35,524 nt of DNA from Gemmatimonadaceae bacterium (GCA_013697785.1 JACCWE010000081.1:1-35524); one strand, 5' to 3'; positions 23,986-32,951 are shown, numbered from the stretch's first letter. Notes: generated by a model from the letters alone, not told the origin. Numbers and translations: made by a program.

Positions 23986-26070
23986 CTATGGCTGTGGGGA
24001 CAATGAAGTTACGAGCCCTCCGGCCGACACCAATCCCGGCTTGTCGCCGCTCGGCGCGCTCCCCCACGTATCGTTTGACGAGTTGAAATCGGGAACGGTA
24101 CCGTCGGGCCAGAGCCGCGCTCCCGCGAGCGGCGCGCGAACCGGGATCGTGGCGGTGTACTGGTCGCCGAGATACCAGATGTCGACCGGGAGCTTTACGT
24201 CCTGCGTCGAGCCATCCGAGAGCTTGAGGCGCAGCTCCACCGGAAACGGAATCGACGTGTGCTTCCTGAGCTGCACCTGCGCGAGATGGCGACCGTCGCT
24301 CGAGATCGTCGACGCGCTGTCGATGCCGATGTCGAGCACATCGTTCGTGTAGAAGAAGCCTCGCCAGAACCAGGCGAGATCCTGCCCCGCCGAGCTTTCG
24401 ATCGAGCGGAAGAAGTCCGCTGGCGTAGGATGCTTGAACGCCCAGGCCGCGGTGTACTCCTTGAACGCCTGATCGAACGTCGCGCGCCCCACCACGTGAT
24501 TCCGAAGCGCGAGCAGCACGGCGCCCGGCTTCCGATACCCGATCGTGCCGAGCGCGCCCGGAGGCACGCGATCGGGCGGCGTCATGAGCGGACGCTGCTC
24601 GCCAGCCAACACCGTCGACTCCCATTCGCCAACGTAGAGCGGCCACAGCGGATGCTTCGGAAAGCGCTGCTCGTTCGAGAAGGTGTTGATGTACGTGTTG
24701 AATCCTTCATCCATCCACGCGTACCGACGCTCGTTCGAGCCGACGATCATCGGGAACCACTCATGCCCGTGCTCGTGGTCGAGCGTGCCGAAGACGCCGT
24801 TCGGATCCGTCTCCTGCGTCGCATAGTTCACGAACACGATCATCGGATACTCCATTCCGCCAACCGGCCCTGCCACCGATGTCGCCTGCGGATACGGGAA
24901 CGGATACACGAGCTGCGAGTACGTCCGAATCGTCCACTGCGTCTCTTCGGCCGCGCGAGTCCACTCCGCGCCCGCCTTCGGCCACTCGTAGTACGCCTGC
25001 GTCACGACCCCCTTCCAGCTCGTCGCGTCCCAGCGGAAGTCGGGGGCGCCGGCCCACGCCACATCGCGCACATGCTGCGCCCGGAAGCGCCACGTCTTCG
25101 TCCCCGATGTCGCGACGGGCTTCGACTCGCCTTCGGTGATGATGCGGATCACCGTGTCGCTGCGCGCCGCGCTCGCGAGGCGCGACCGCTGCGCCGCGGT
25201 GAGCACGTCCTGCGGATTCTGGAGGATGCCGCTCCCGGCGACGACGTAGCCCGCAGGCACTGTCACCGCGAAGTCGATGTCGCCGTATTCGAGATAGAAC
25301 TCGCCCTGTCCGAGATACTGATCGGTGTTCCAGCCACGAAGGTCGTCGTAGACGTCGACGCGCGGATACCACTGGGCGATCTCGTACAGCGGACCGTCGC
25401 GCGCCATCCGGTCGGAGCCGTGCTCGGGCACCGCGAACGAATAGTCCATCGCGATCGTCACCTTGCCGCCGTGCGGCGTCAGCGGCTCGACGAGATTCAC
25501 GCGCATCTGCGTCCCGTGGACCTCGGAAGCGGCGCGCGCGCCGTTCGTGACGAGATTCTGAATCGAGTAGCCGCCCTCGAAGCCGCGGTCACCGAAGCGC
25601 GTATCGTCGGGAAAGAGCGCGGAGCCATCGCTGCCGCTCTTGTAGAGATTCTGGTCGAGCTGCATCCAGACGTAGCGCAGCGTATCGGGCGAGTTGTTCG
25701 TGTACGCGAGCGACATGTGTGCCTTGATCATGTGGCGCGCCGTGTCGAGCGTCGCCGCGATGTCGTAGTCCGCGCGCTGCTGCCAGTAGTCGGGTCCCGG
25801 ACGGCCGCTCGCGCTTCGCACGCGCGTGGCGGGCGGCCAGTCCATGCGATCGAGACGAGCGAACGGATCCGGGCGCGTCTGCGTCCGCGGCTCGTGCACA
25901 CCCTGCGTCGCCTGCACCACGGTCACCGGCAGCGACTCCACCCGAACCGGCGCCGGCACTGGAGACGCCGAGCGCGCTGGATGAGATACGGGCGAGCATG
26001 CGGCGACAGTCGCGACCGCGAGCAGAACGAGAACACGCACTGGATACCTGACCAGAAATGAGGATTTCAT
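23986..26070 (-). CDS. M1-family metallopeptidase, lipoprotein
   Basis: A 694-residue protein from ATG 26070, opening with MKSSFLVRYPVRVLVLL and a lipobox ending VAAC. A proline/valine-rich linker leads to the M1 N-terminal saddle domain and then the catalytic domain. The zinc site is HEHGH (His432, Glu433, His436) followed after 18 residues by Glu455 in WMDEGFNTY, the exact M1 pattern. The substrate-anchoring GxMEN motif appears as GGMEYP. Such enzymes remove N-terminal amino acids, here probably at the outer membrane or periplasm. The frame is open upstream to 26184, but the lipoprotein signal and the divergent gene at 26172 favour 26070. The desaturase gene starts upstream in genome order on the same strand, 97 bases away from this stop. 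Confidence 0.92.
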   Translation of the reverse strand: MKSSFLVRYPVRVLVLLAVATVAACSPVSHPARSASPVPAPVRVESLPVTVVQATQGVHEPRTQTRPDPFARLDRMDWPPATRVRSASGRPGPDYWQQRADYDIAATLDTARHMIKAHMSLAYTNNSPDTLRYVWMQLDQNLYKSGSDGSALFPDDTRFGDRGFEGGYSIQNLVTNGARAASEVHGTQMRVNLVEPLTPHGGKVTIAMDYSFAVPEHGSDRMARDGPLYEIAQWYPRVDVYDDLRGWNTDQYLGQGEFYLEYGDIDFAVTVPAGYVVAGSGILQNPQDVLTAAQRSRLASAARSDTVIRIITEGESKPVATSGTKTWRFRAQHVRDVAWAGAPDFRWDATSWKGVVTQAYYEWPKAGAEWTRAAEETQWTIRTYSQLVYPFPYPQATSVAGPVGGMEYPMIVFVNYATQETDPNGVFGTLDHEHGHEWFPMIVGSNERRYAWMDEGFNTYINTFSNEQRFPKHPLWPLYVGEWESTVLAGEQRPLMTPPDRVPPGALGTIGYRKPGAVLLALRNHVVGRATFDQAFKEYTAAWAFKHPTPADFFRSIESSAGQDLAWFWRGFFYTNDVLDIGIDSASTISSDGRHLAQVQLRKHTSIPFPVELRLKLSDGSTQDVKLPVDIWYLGDQYTATIPVRAPLAGARLWPDGTVPDFNSSNDTWGSAPSGDKPGLVSAGGLVTSLSPQP

Positions 26071-26171
26071 ACCGACGGCGAACAATTTAGCGAGGCGCAC
26101 GTTGGGGCACGCCCGACCTTGCACGCCCCGGACCACTTGCTGGCGCACTCGCGCTTCCGTAGCGTCACTGC

Positions 26172-27305
26172 GTGACAACGACATCCCCCCGCCCGCGCGC
26201 CGCGATGCTCACGGGCCGCGCGACCGCCGCCGGCACCGCACGCTACGGGGCACGCGCGGCAGCGAAGCTCGCTGCCGACTACCTCCGCCCGCTCACGCAC
26301 GACGGCGTTCTCGTCTCCTCGATCGGGCTCGGCAGTTACCTCGGCGAGTGCGACGAAGCCGATGACATCCGATACGCCGATACCGCCCACCACGCGCTCG
26401 CCACGGGGATCAATCTGTTGGACACCGCGATCAACTATCGGTGCCAGCGATCGGAGCGCTCCTTTGGGAAAGCGCTGTCGCGTGCGGTTCGGATGGAGAC
26501 CGCCGCGCGCGACGAGATCATAGTGTGCACCAAGGGCGGCTACATCCCGCTCGATGGCACGCAGCCGGCCACGCGCGAGGAATATCAGGAATACGTGAAG
26601 CGCGAGTACATCGACTCCGGAATTCTGCGCGCCGATGAGATCGTCGCAGGCGGGCACTGCCTCTCACCAGCCTTTCTCGCCGATCAGATCTCACGAAGCC
26701 GCGCGAACCTCGGCATCGAGACGATCGATCTCTACTATCTGCACAACCCGGAGCAGCAGCTCGATGCCGTCGATGAGCCGGAGCTGCAATCGCGCCTTCG
26801 CTCGGCCTTCGAGCTGCTCGAGCAGCGATGCGCCGCCGGCGAGATCGGCGGCTACGGATGCGCGACGTGGAACGGGCTCCGCACGGCGCCGGGCGAGCGC
26901 GGGCACCTGAGTCTCGCGATGCTCGTGCAGACGGCGAGGGAAGTCGGCGGTACCGACCATCACTTTCAGGCGGTACAGCTTCCGGTCAACCTTGCGCTCA
27001 ACGAAGCCGTGCGCACGCCCACGCAGCGCATCGACGATCGCGAGCTCACCGTGCTCGAAGCCGCATCGGAGCTCGGCGTCGCGGTCGTGGCCAGCGCGAC
27101 GCTCCTTCAGGCGAAGCTCGCGAGCAAGCTCCCGCAGCAGATGCGCGAGGCGCTTCCGGGGCTCACCACCGATGCGCAGCGCGCAATCGCCTTCGTGCGG
27201 GGCCTCCCGGTAATCGCGAGTGCGCTGGTCGGCATGCGCAGCGCGGGCCACGTACGCGAAAACCTGGGCGCCGCCCGCGCGAGCAACTCTGCGCTCAGTG
27301 CGTAG
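26172..27305 (+). CDS. Aldo/keto reductase family protein
   Basis: A 377-residue protein with the AKR (TIM-barrel) catalytic set: Asp84 and Tyr89 in LLDTAINYR, Lys121 in VCTKGGY and His191 in YYLHNPE. The NADPH-site region near ASELGVAVVASATLLQ and the C-terminal PVIASALVGMRS agree. It is longer than typical AKRs (about 320) because of an N-terminal alanine/arginine-rich stretch and an insert after Lys121 (PLDGTQPATREEYQEYVKRE). Such enzymes reduce aldehydes or ketones with NADPH in the cytosol; substrate unknown. It starts with GTG, divergent from the M1 peptidase; the 101-base gap should carry both promoters. Confidence 0.9.
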   Translation: MTTTSPRPRAAMLTGRATAAGTARYGARAAAKLAADYLRPLTHDGVLVSSIGLGSYLGECDEADDIRYADTAHHALATGINLLDTAINYRCQRSERSFGKALSRAVRMETAARDEIIVCTKGGYIPLDGTQPATREEYQEYVKREYIDSGILRADEIVAGGHCLSPAFLADQISRSRANLGIETIDLYYLHNPEQQLDAVDEPELQSRLRSAFELLEQRCAAGEIGGYGCATWNGLRTAPGERGHLSLAMLVQTAREVGGTDHHFQAVQLPVNLALNEAVRTPTQRIDDRELTVLEAASELGVAVVASATLLQAKLASKLPQQMREALPGLTTDAQRAIAFVRGLPVIASALVGMRSAGHVRENLGAARASNSALSA

Positions 27306-27352
27306 CGAGTAGGGAGGGAAGAACGCCGCTTGTTCTCCATCGCAGCGGTTGA

Positions 27353-28576
27353 CTACCGACTTCGCGTATCCGCGCTCTGCGCCCCCGTAATCCCCGCCTC
27401 GCTCCCCGCACCAAGCGTCAGGATCGTCACCTCGGCGCGGGCGCCGATGCGGAAGGGGATTCCCCAGTAGTTGGTTCCGGGGCTCACGTACAGCAGCGAG
27501 TCGCCGAGGCGGTACGCTCCCATCGCGTACTCGAGAAAGAGATTGGCGAGACTCCATCCTTTTCGATTGATTGAGAGCTGGCCCCAGTGCGTGTGCCCGC
27601 TCAGCGTCAACGGCACACCCGCCGCGGAGAACGGCGGCCACAGAGCGGGATTGTGCGCGAGCACGATCGTGAACATCCCCTGCGGAATTCCCGCAAGCGT
27701 CGCGGCAATGTCCGGCGCGGGAACGGTCGGCGCCGCCCGATGTCCGGCTGCCGGATCGCCCGTCCCCGCCACGGCGAGCTTCGTTCCCCGATGCTCGACG
27801 ATTCGGCTCTCGTTCACCAGCGTCGTGTGCGCGAGCGCGCGCAGGCGCGGTAGCACGTCGTCCCACCCCGCGTACACCTCGTGATTCCCGGCTACGATGT
27901 AGACGCCAAGGGGTGCGCTGAGATCGCCGAGCGCCTCGGCGTAGAGTGAGACGTCGAGTGCGTAGTCGTCGATGAGATCGCCGGCGACAGCGATGATATC
28001 GGGCTTCGCGGCGCGGACCGCGGCCGCGACGCTCGCGAGATGCGCGCGCGAGCTGTGCGGTCCGATGTGCGTGTCGCAGAGCTGCGCGATCCGGAGCCCT
28101 TCGAGCGAAGGCGGAAGTGAAGGAAGCGTCACGGACAGCTGTGTGACCACGAGCTTTCGCGAGCCGGAGTAGCCGCTCGCACCGAGCACGAAATACACGG
28201 CCGCGATGATCTCGATACCAATGCGCCCCGCCGCACCCGCGGCGCCGAACGGGAGACCGGCAAGGGCGGCGATCCCTCCGCCAACGGCGGCAAGCAGCAG
28301 GAGCAGCTGCGCGTACCACATTGGGCGGAACACGAACAACCGGACGGCCTTTCCGGGATAGTGCCCCGCTCCGCGACTCCGGAAGAACACCGCGAGCGGG
28401 AGCACCGTGAGAACGAATAAAGCGGCGGCTATCGTGCGCCAGCCGCCCACGACCGGCGCGAGCAGCACGCCGACGATCACCCAGCTCCCTACGAACATCG
28501 ACAGCGCCACCGTGAGCGCGACACGCTGCCCGCGCACGAGCGCGGCGCGCGCGCCGGAGGGTCGCTCAGCGCTCAT
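27353..28576 (-). CDS. Membrane-bound calcineurin-like metallophosphoesterase (YkuE/YaeI type)
   Basis: A 407-residue protein. The N-terminal 135 residues hold about four hydrophobic helices (roughly 19-42, 48-65, 87-107, 118-136). The phosphoesterase domain starts at LRIAQLCDTHIGP with metal ligands Asp168 and His170, then Asp200 in AGDLIDD, Asn231-His232 in GNHEV, His in LAHNP and GHTHWGQ. The pattern matches YaeI/YkuE-like enzymes, some of which cleave lipid or nucleotide phosphoesters at the membrane. Asparagine and tryptophan in TNYWGIPFRIG are typical of this subfamily. The unknown lipoprotein gene upstream ends 24 bases before its start, so the two may be cotranscribed. Confidence 0.9.
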   Translation of the reverse strand: MSAERPSGARAALVRGQRVALTVALSMFVGSWVIVGVLLAPVVGGWRTIAAALFVLTVLPLAVFFRSRGAGHYPGKAVRLFVFRPMWYAQLLLLLAAVGGGIAALAGLPFGAAGAAGRIGIEIIAAVYFVLGASGYSGSRKLVVTQLSVTLPSLPPSLEGLRIAQLCDTHIGPHSSRAHLASVAAAVRAAKPDIIAVAGDLIDDYALDVSLYAEALGDLSAPLGVYIVAGNHEVYAGWDDVLPRLRALAHTTLVNESRIVEHRGTKLAVAGTGDPAAGHRAAPTVPAPDIAATLAGIPQGMFTIVLAHNPALWPPFSAAGVPLTLSGHTHWGQLSINRKGWSLANLFLEYAMGAYRLGDSLLYVSPGTNYWGIPFRIGARAEVTILTLGAGSEAGITGAQSADTRSR

Positions 28577-28600
28577 GCGAGCCCTCCGGCGCCACTACTG

Positions 28601-29335
28601 CTACTTCGAAATCTCGAGCGGCGTGACCGACACGTGCAGATTGTGGTTGACGCGAATTCCCGCGATGCCGTCCGTCGGAAATTTCGATTTCGGAACCGCC
28701 GTCACGAGGTTGCCGTCCATCATGAAATGCACTGTGTCCGGCGCGACGTGCACGCTCAGCTTGTACGTCGCCTTCCCGCTCGCATCCTCTTTCGGCACTT
28801 TCGGGCTCGCAGTCCAGTCGACGACCGTGCTCGTTTTCTCGCCGTCGCGCGTCTTGATCAGATACTCGCCCGTGCCGCGCACGATGAAGTAGCCGTACTT
28901 GACCTTCTTGGGATCGGTGAGGTTGGAGCCGCCGAGAAAGACGCCGAACGCCTCGGGATGCTTGGGCTTCTCGAGCTGGGTGATCGTCGTCGAGATCTTG
29001 TACTCGCCCCTGGCGCTGTCCTTCGCGGCGAAGGTGATGTGAGCGGGGCCCGTCTGGATCTCCCAGCTGCCCGCGTTCGCCGTGTATTTCACGTCCGTGA
29101 TCTTCGCGTCATCATGATCGGTGACGCCCGTGTAGCCGGCCGGGACGCCGGTGCCGCCGGTCGACTTATCGGCGTCCATCTTCATGCCGCCCATCTTCAT
29201 CCCCGTGTCGGCGGCAGCCGGGGTGGGTGCCGCGACGGCGACCGGGGCCGCCGTGTCGGCTGGCGCCGCATCCGACTTCCCCTTGGCGCATGCGGCCACC
29301 AGGACGAGCGCAGTCAAAGAACAGATTTTCTTCAC
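28601..29335 (-). CDS. Lipoprotein of unknown function with Met-rich linker
   Basis: A 244-residue protein from GTG 29335 (preceded by AAGGAG), with signal VKKICSLTALVLVAAC. The mature N-terminus is an alanine/proline linker followed by a methionine-rich patch (GMKMGGMKMDADKS). The rest is strand-rich: SWEIQTGPAHITFAAKD, EYKISTTITQL, GVFLGGSNL, YGYFIVRGTGEYLIK, and HFMMDGNLVTAV ending in GIAGIRVNHNLHV. This order resembles concanavalin-like jelly-roll domains of the DUF1080 type, but I am not certain. The longer frame to 29392 is rejected because it would bury the signal. Confidence 0.7.
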   Translation of the reverse strand: MKKICSLTALVLVAACAKGKSDAAPADTAAPVAVAAPTPAAADTGMKMGGMKMDADKSTGGTGVPAGYTGVTDHDDAKITDVKYTANAGSWEIQTGPAHITFAAKDSARGEYKISTTITQLEKPKHPEAFGVFLGGSNLTDPKKVKYGYFIVRGTGEYLIKTRDGEKTSTVVDWTASPKVPKEDASGKATYKLSVHVAPDTVHFMMDGNLVTAVPKSKFPTDGIAGIRVNHNLHVSVTPLEISK

Positions 29336-29547
29336 CGGGTTTCTCCTTCCAAGAGTGATAGAGCCGTTCGGAATATATGTGAGCGCGTGCAACAGGACTC
29401 ATCCTGCGTCTGGCGTGGCGACCCGCGTCAGCGCATACTCACTGCGTAGCCTGGTCGCGTGCACTGCCGTACATGCTCGCGCCCGGAAATTGCCGTGAAG
29501 GCTGCCCAGTGCAGCGGTCAACTATTTCATCACGCGGAGCACAACGT

Positions 29548-29973
29548 ATGGCGACCAGGAAAAAATCGGCTCGTAAATCGAGTGCGCGAAAGAAGGGCGC
29601 GACGAAGAAGAAGAGCGCTACCAAAAAGCGCACGGCGAAAAAGAGCAGCGCTCGTCGCAGCGGTGGACCGCGCACGAAGAGCTCCATGAAGAAAGCCACG
29701 CGCAAGCTAGCGAGAAAGGCGACGAAGAAAGTGACGAGGAAAGCGGCGAAGAAGGCCGTGAAGAAAGCGGTCAGGAGTGCGAAGAAGGCCGTCACGCCGA
29801 AGAAGAAGCGTCCTGCCAAGCGCAAACAGTCCACGGTCGCGCGCGTGAAGCGTGTCGCCTCCGAAGTCGGCACGCAGGCGATGGACGCCGGCAAGAGCAT
29901 CGTCGACGAGGCGAAGAGCATCGGCAGCAGCGTCTACGAATTCACCTCCGACGCCATCGACAAGATTACCTGA
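29548..29973 (+). CDS. Histone H1-like basic DNA-binding protein
   Basis: A 141-residue, extremely basic protein from ATG 29548 (GGAG 8 bases upstream). Residues 1-95 consist almost entirely of lysine, arginine, alanine, serine and threonine in units such as KKAVKKAVRSAKKA and ATKKVTRKAAKK, as in eukaryotic H1 tails and bacterial Hc1/AlgP-type proteins. The last 45 residues (VASEVGTQAMDAGKSIVDEAK, split by a likely amphipathic helix) are less basic and may mediate dimerisation. Likely a nucleoid-binding protein that compacts DNA non-specifically. It stands alone, divergent from the preceding lipoprotein gene, with a terminator after its stop. Confidence 0.82.
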   Translation: MATRKKSARKSSARKKGATKKKSATKKRTAKKSSARRSGGPRTKSSMKKATRKLARKATKKVTRKAAKKAVKKAVRSAKKAVTPKKKRPAKRKQSTVARVKRVASEVGTQAMDAGKSIVDEAKSIGSSVYEFTSDAIDKIT

Positions 29974-30001
29974 GCCGCGTCGCACCATACGATCCGCGAT
30001 C

Positions 30002-30028
30002 GGGGACAGCGCTATGCTGTCCCCTTTT
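30002..30028 (+). terminator. Intrinsic terminator of the H1-like gene
   Basis: A perfect 9-bp stem GGGGACAGC (30002-30010) with GCTGTCCCC (30016-30024) and a 5-base loop is followed by TTTT. It lies 29 bases after the H1-like stop. Most of the structure lies inside the last codons of the opposing alpha/beta hydrolase gene, whose stop is at 30012-30014. Confidence 0.82.
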
Positions 30029-30938
30029 CGTTTCCGCTCCTCACGCCATCGAGAAAGTCGATCACGAGCGCCGCCACCTTCTCGCGGCAGAAATCCACGG
30101 TGAGCACGTGCCCGCATCCGCTCAGCATCTCGAGCCGCTTCGTGCTCGCGCCGATCGAGGCGAATGCGCGTGCTGCAACCGCCGGCGTGATGCGATTGTC
30201 CTCCTTCGACTGCACGTAAAGCGTCGGCGCAGTAACGCGATGCAGCGAGACGCGCGCCGCATCGGCTGCGCGCACGAGCTCGCGCACCAGCTGCGGAGTC
30301 GTCGCGCCGTACGCGAGCGCCTCCGCCCGCGCCGCCGGATCGTGGATCGACTGCGCGCCGTCGCCTCCCACATACGGCATCACCGCGCCGATCGCCGGCG
30401 CCGCATGCGTCAGCACCCGCAGCCACGGCGGCGTATCGAGATACGGCGCGAGCAGCACCAGCGCCGCGAGCTCGGGGTCGTCCGCTGCAATGCGCGCCGC
30501 AAGCGCGCCGCCCAGCGAGAGCCCCACCAACGCCACCCTCGTGTGCCGCGCCCGCATCGACGCATGCGCCCGGCGCGCCTCCACCAGCCACTCGCCCCCC
30601 TTGGACTTCGCGAATTCCGCGAGCGTGCGGCCGTGACCCGGAAGGAGCGGTGCATCGACATCGTAGCCGCGATCCCGTAGCGCGCGCGCGAGCGCCGCGA
30701 CGGTTTGCGGCGTGTCTCCAAAGCCGTGGAGCAGCACAACGCCCATCGACGCACCATCTGCCTCGAGAGCGAGCGGCTCAGCTCCACGGATGATGCCGGC
30801 GGGCCCGGTTGGGAATCGCGCGCCCACACGAAGTTCGTACCGCTTGCGCTGCCCCACACTCCACAGCCACATCGCGAGCACGAGCACCACCAGTGCGGCG
30901 ACCGCCGACACGAACGCGAGCATCAACAGGGACGGCAT
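30012..30938 (-). CDS. Alpha/beta hydrolase (carboxylesterase / monoacylglycerol lipase type), membrane-anchored
   Basis: A 308-residue protein. An N-terminal transmembrane helix (about residues 5-27) precedes an alpha/beta hydrolase domain with oxyanion motif LLHGFGDT (69-76), nucleophile elbow VGLSLGG (Ser141), an acid in SKEDNRITP and the catalytic His in SGCGHVLTVD. The HGFGDT, LPGHG and GLSLGG set is typical of Est30-like carboxylesterases and bacterial monoacylglycerol lipases. The domain probably faces the periplasm or membrane surface and hydrolyses small esters or glycerides. It ends over the terminator of the convergent H1-like gene. Confidence 0.88.
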   Translation of the reverse strand: MPSLLMLAFVSAVAALVVLVLAMWLWSVGQRKRYELRVGARFPTGPAGIIRGAEPLALEADGASMGVVLLHGFGDTPQTVAALARALRDRGYDVDAPLLPGHGRTLAEFAKSKGGEWLVEARRAHASMRARHTRVALVGLSLGGALAARIAADDPELAALVLLAPYLDTPPWLRVLTHAAPAIGAVMPYVGGDGAQSIHDPAARAEALAYGATTPQLVRELVRAADAARVSLHRVTAPTLYVQSKEDNRITPAVAARAFASIGASTKRLEMLSGCGHVLTVDFCREKVAALVIDFLDGVRSGNEKGTA

Positions 30939-30960
30939 CAGCGGCGAAGCTCGAGGGGCG

Positions 30961-31004
30961 CAAAAGAAACGGGGGCGGAAGCGCGAAGGCTACCGTCCCC
31001 CGTT
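30961..31004 (-). terminator. Intrinsic terminator, probably for homoserine kinase transcript
   Basis: Read on the minus strand, AACGGGGG pairs with CCCCCGTT (8 bp, extended by CGG/CCG after a one-base bulge) and is followed by TCTTTT. It lies between the thrB stop and the start of the alpha/beta hydrolase gene in the 219-base gap and would separate the two units. Nothing else is visible in that gap. Confidence 0.72.
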
Positions 31005-31157
31005 CTCGCATCCCCCCCACGAGGACGCAAAACTTTTACTTCGATGTCTGCACCGGCTCGCGTCCCCAGCGCTTCCCCGGCACGTCTCATCTCTCGCCGA
31101 ACACTCTTAGCAACTCCCGCGCCGCGGCGCTTTTCGCCCGCCATCGACTCGATACGC

Positions 31158-32090
31158 TCAGGGTACGACGTGGAAGCCCTTCACTCGCTGCGCGCTCGTG
31201 AACGCCACCGCGCTCACCCCCGTCAGCTGCCACGCATGAGCCATCGCGGCACCCACCGCGTCCGCCTTCTCCGTTTTCGTCACCGCCAGCATGGATGAGC
31301 CCGCACCACTCAGCGTCGCCCCGATCGCGCCCGCTTCGATCGCCGCCGCCGCCACCGCGTCGTAACCCCGCACGAGACGCCGCCGATGCGGAATGTGCAG
31401 CACATCGTCCAGCGCAGCCGCGAGCATATCCTCATCCGCAGTCGCCAGTCCGCGCACCAGCGCCGCTCCCTTCGCCGCCGCGCTCACCGCCGTCACGTGC
31501 GGCACCACATTCGGCAGCGCGGCCCGCGCGCGCTTCGTCTCCAGCACGAACTCCGGTACGGCAAACACGAATGCCAGCGACGCATGCACGTCGAGTGGCG
31601 ACACGATCACCTTCCCCGCATGCGTGAGCGCCAGCGTCGCCCCGCCGAACACCGACGGACACACGTTATCCGGATGCCCCTCCAGAGCCGTCCCCACCTC
31701 CGCGATCCCGAACTTATCGAGCCCGAGCTTCAGCATCTCGTTCGCAAGCGCCGCCCCGGCAACGAACGCCGCCGCAGACGACCCGAGCCCGCGACCAACC
31801 GGAATCTCCGACGTCGCGTGGAAGCGCAGCCGCTCCGGCACCGCGATCTTCTTCGCCCCCACTGCCGCACGAAAAGCGACATAGATCGCGTCCTGCGAGT
31901 TGCGCGTGCCAAGCGATGTCAGCGTCCCCTCGCGCACGAACCCGGGCTCCGCCGGCTCGCCCTCGGCCCCCTGTCGCACCGAAACGGTGAGCCACCTGTC
32001 TACCGCGATACCCACGCAGTCGAAACCTCCGCCCACATTTGCGGCGGAGGCGGGGACACGTACGGTGGCGATGCTCGCGGAGTCAGTCAC
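31158..32090 (-). CDS. thrB: Homoserine kinase
   Basis: A 310-residue GHMP-family kinase of normal length. It starts ATVRVPASAANVGGGFDCVG, the typical homoserine-kinase opening, and has the ATP-binding GHMP motif PVGRGLGSSAA (97-107), then GHPDNVCPSVFGG and the C-terminal GATLSGAGSSMLA. The enzyme phosphorylates homoserine with ATP as the penultimate step of threonine synthesis, in the cytosol. No other threonine gene is adjacent here (thrC and hom are not in the window). A terminator-like hairpin lies about 150 bases beyond its stop. Confidence 0.95.
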   Translation of the reverse strand: MTDSASIATVRVPASAANVGGGFDCVGIAVDRWLTVSVRQGAEGEPAEPGFVREGTLTSLGTRNSQDAIYVAFRAAVGAKKIAVPERLRFHATSEIPVGRGLGSSAAAFVAGAALANEMLKLGLDKFGIAEVGTALEGHPDNVCPSVFGGATLALTHAGKVIVSPLDVHASLAFVFAVPEFVLETKRARAALPNVVPHVTAVSAAAKGAALVRGLATADEDMLAAALDDVLHIPHRRRLVRGYDAVAAAAIEAGAIGATLSGAGSSMLAVTKTEKADAVGAAMAHAWQLTGVSAVAFTSAQRVKGFHVVP

Positions 32091-32146
32091 GCGTGAAGGC
32101 TAACGGCGCACCTCAACTCCGTGAAGCGCGCGACGAAGCACGTCGA

Positions 32147-32881
32147 TCAGGCCTCGCGCCTGATCTCGGGCGACGAGATCGCACCCTGGTCGAAATTGCC
32201 GAGCGATGTGCGAGCGGCAGGAGCGAGACGCGCGACGAGTTTGTCGAGATCCGAGATATACAGTCCACCGCCCTCGCGCCGCACGAGCCCCTCTGCGCAC
32301 AATCGACCCAGCACCAGCGAGATCGATTCGCGCGTCGCGCCAACGAGCTCGCCGAGCAGTCGCCGCGATACGGGCGGAGCGGCCGCGGCCGCTCGCCGGT
32401 CGTGGCTCTGCGCGAGGCGCACGAGCGACGCAATCAGCCGCTGTTCCACCGTCAGCATCGCATGCTGACCGAACTTCACCAGCAGCGCCGTTCGCTCGGC
32501 CATGATCTGCCGCAAAAGGATCAGTGCGGTGGCTGGTTGCTCGCGAAGCATGGAGCTGAAGCGCGCTGAGCTGAGGTGCAGCGTCTCGCTCTCTTCCTCG
32601 GCGCGGGCCTGGCTCGCATAAACAGCTGATCCCTCGAGCCCCTCGCCACCGAACGTCTCGCCACAGGTCGCCACCCATGGAACGAAGCTCCGACCGGCGC
32701 CCACCTGATTGCGCAGCACAACCTGCCCCCGAAGCACCAAAAAGATCCCGTCAGCGGCCGTTCCCTGCTCGTAGATCGTGAATCCAGAGGGCCAAGACGT
32801 CTGGGCGCCGTATGCGGCAATATGATCCCGTTGCTCGCGAGGCACCCGTGTTATTTCTTTCATGAGGACGGTCGATGCCAT
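32147..32881 (-). CDS. Crp/Fnr-family transcriptional regulator
   Basis: A 244-residue protein from ATG 32881. The N-terminal cyclic-nucleotide-binding-type beta roll shows FTIYEQGTAADGIFLVLRGQVVL and GETFGGEG, the latter replacing the phosphate-binding cassette. The C-terminal HTH shows SRRLLGELVGATRESISLVLGRL, matching the Crp/Fnr recognition helix. No cysteine cluster typical of Fnr is present at the N-terminus of the chosen start, so direct oxygen sensing by Fe-S is unlikely; a CooA/DNR- or cAMP-like ligand is possible. ATG 32863 is an alternative start. It is divergent from the [FeFe]-hydrogenase-like gene, with about 70 bases between starts. Confidence 0.9.
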   Translation of the reverse strand: MASTVLMKEITRVPREQRDHIAAYGAQTSWPSGFTIYEQGTAADGIFLVLRGQVVLRNQVGAGRSFVPWVATCGETFGGEGLEGSAVYASQARAEEESETLHLSSARFSSMLREQPATALILLRQIMAERTALLVKFGQHAMLTVEQRLIASLVRLAQSHDRRAAAAAPPVSRRLLGELVGATRESISLVLGRLCAEGLVRREGGGLYISDLDKLVARLAPAARTSLGNFDQGAISSPEIRREA

Positions 32882-32951
32882 GGGACACCCGATTTGCTGA
32901 ACAAGGCACGTCGGCAACCATGCCGCATGTCATAGCGTAGTCAAGCAATGT

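Noticed and set aside
24259-26061. Plus-strand open frame opposite the M1 peptidase gene
   Set aside because: Arg/His-rich antisense shadow with no motif; the minus frame has an intact M1 zinc site.
27306-27352. Small hairpin AGAAC/GTTCT between convergent aldo/keto reductase and phosphoesterase genes
   Set aside because: The stem is only 5 bp and has no T run, too weak to call a terminator.
26691-28319. Minus-strand open frame spanning the aldo/keto reductase and metallophosphoesterase genes
   Set aside because: It covers real genes in other frames on both strands and shows only Arg/Ala/Gly low complexity.
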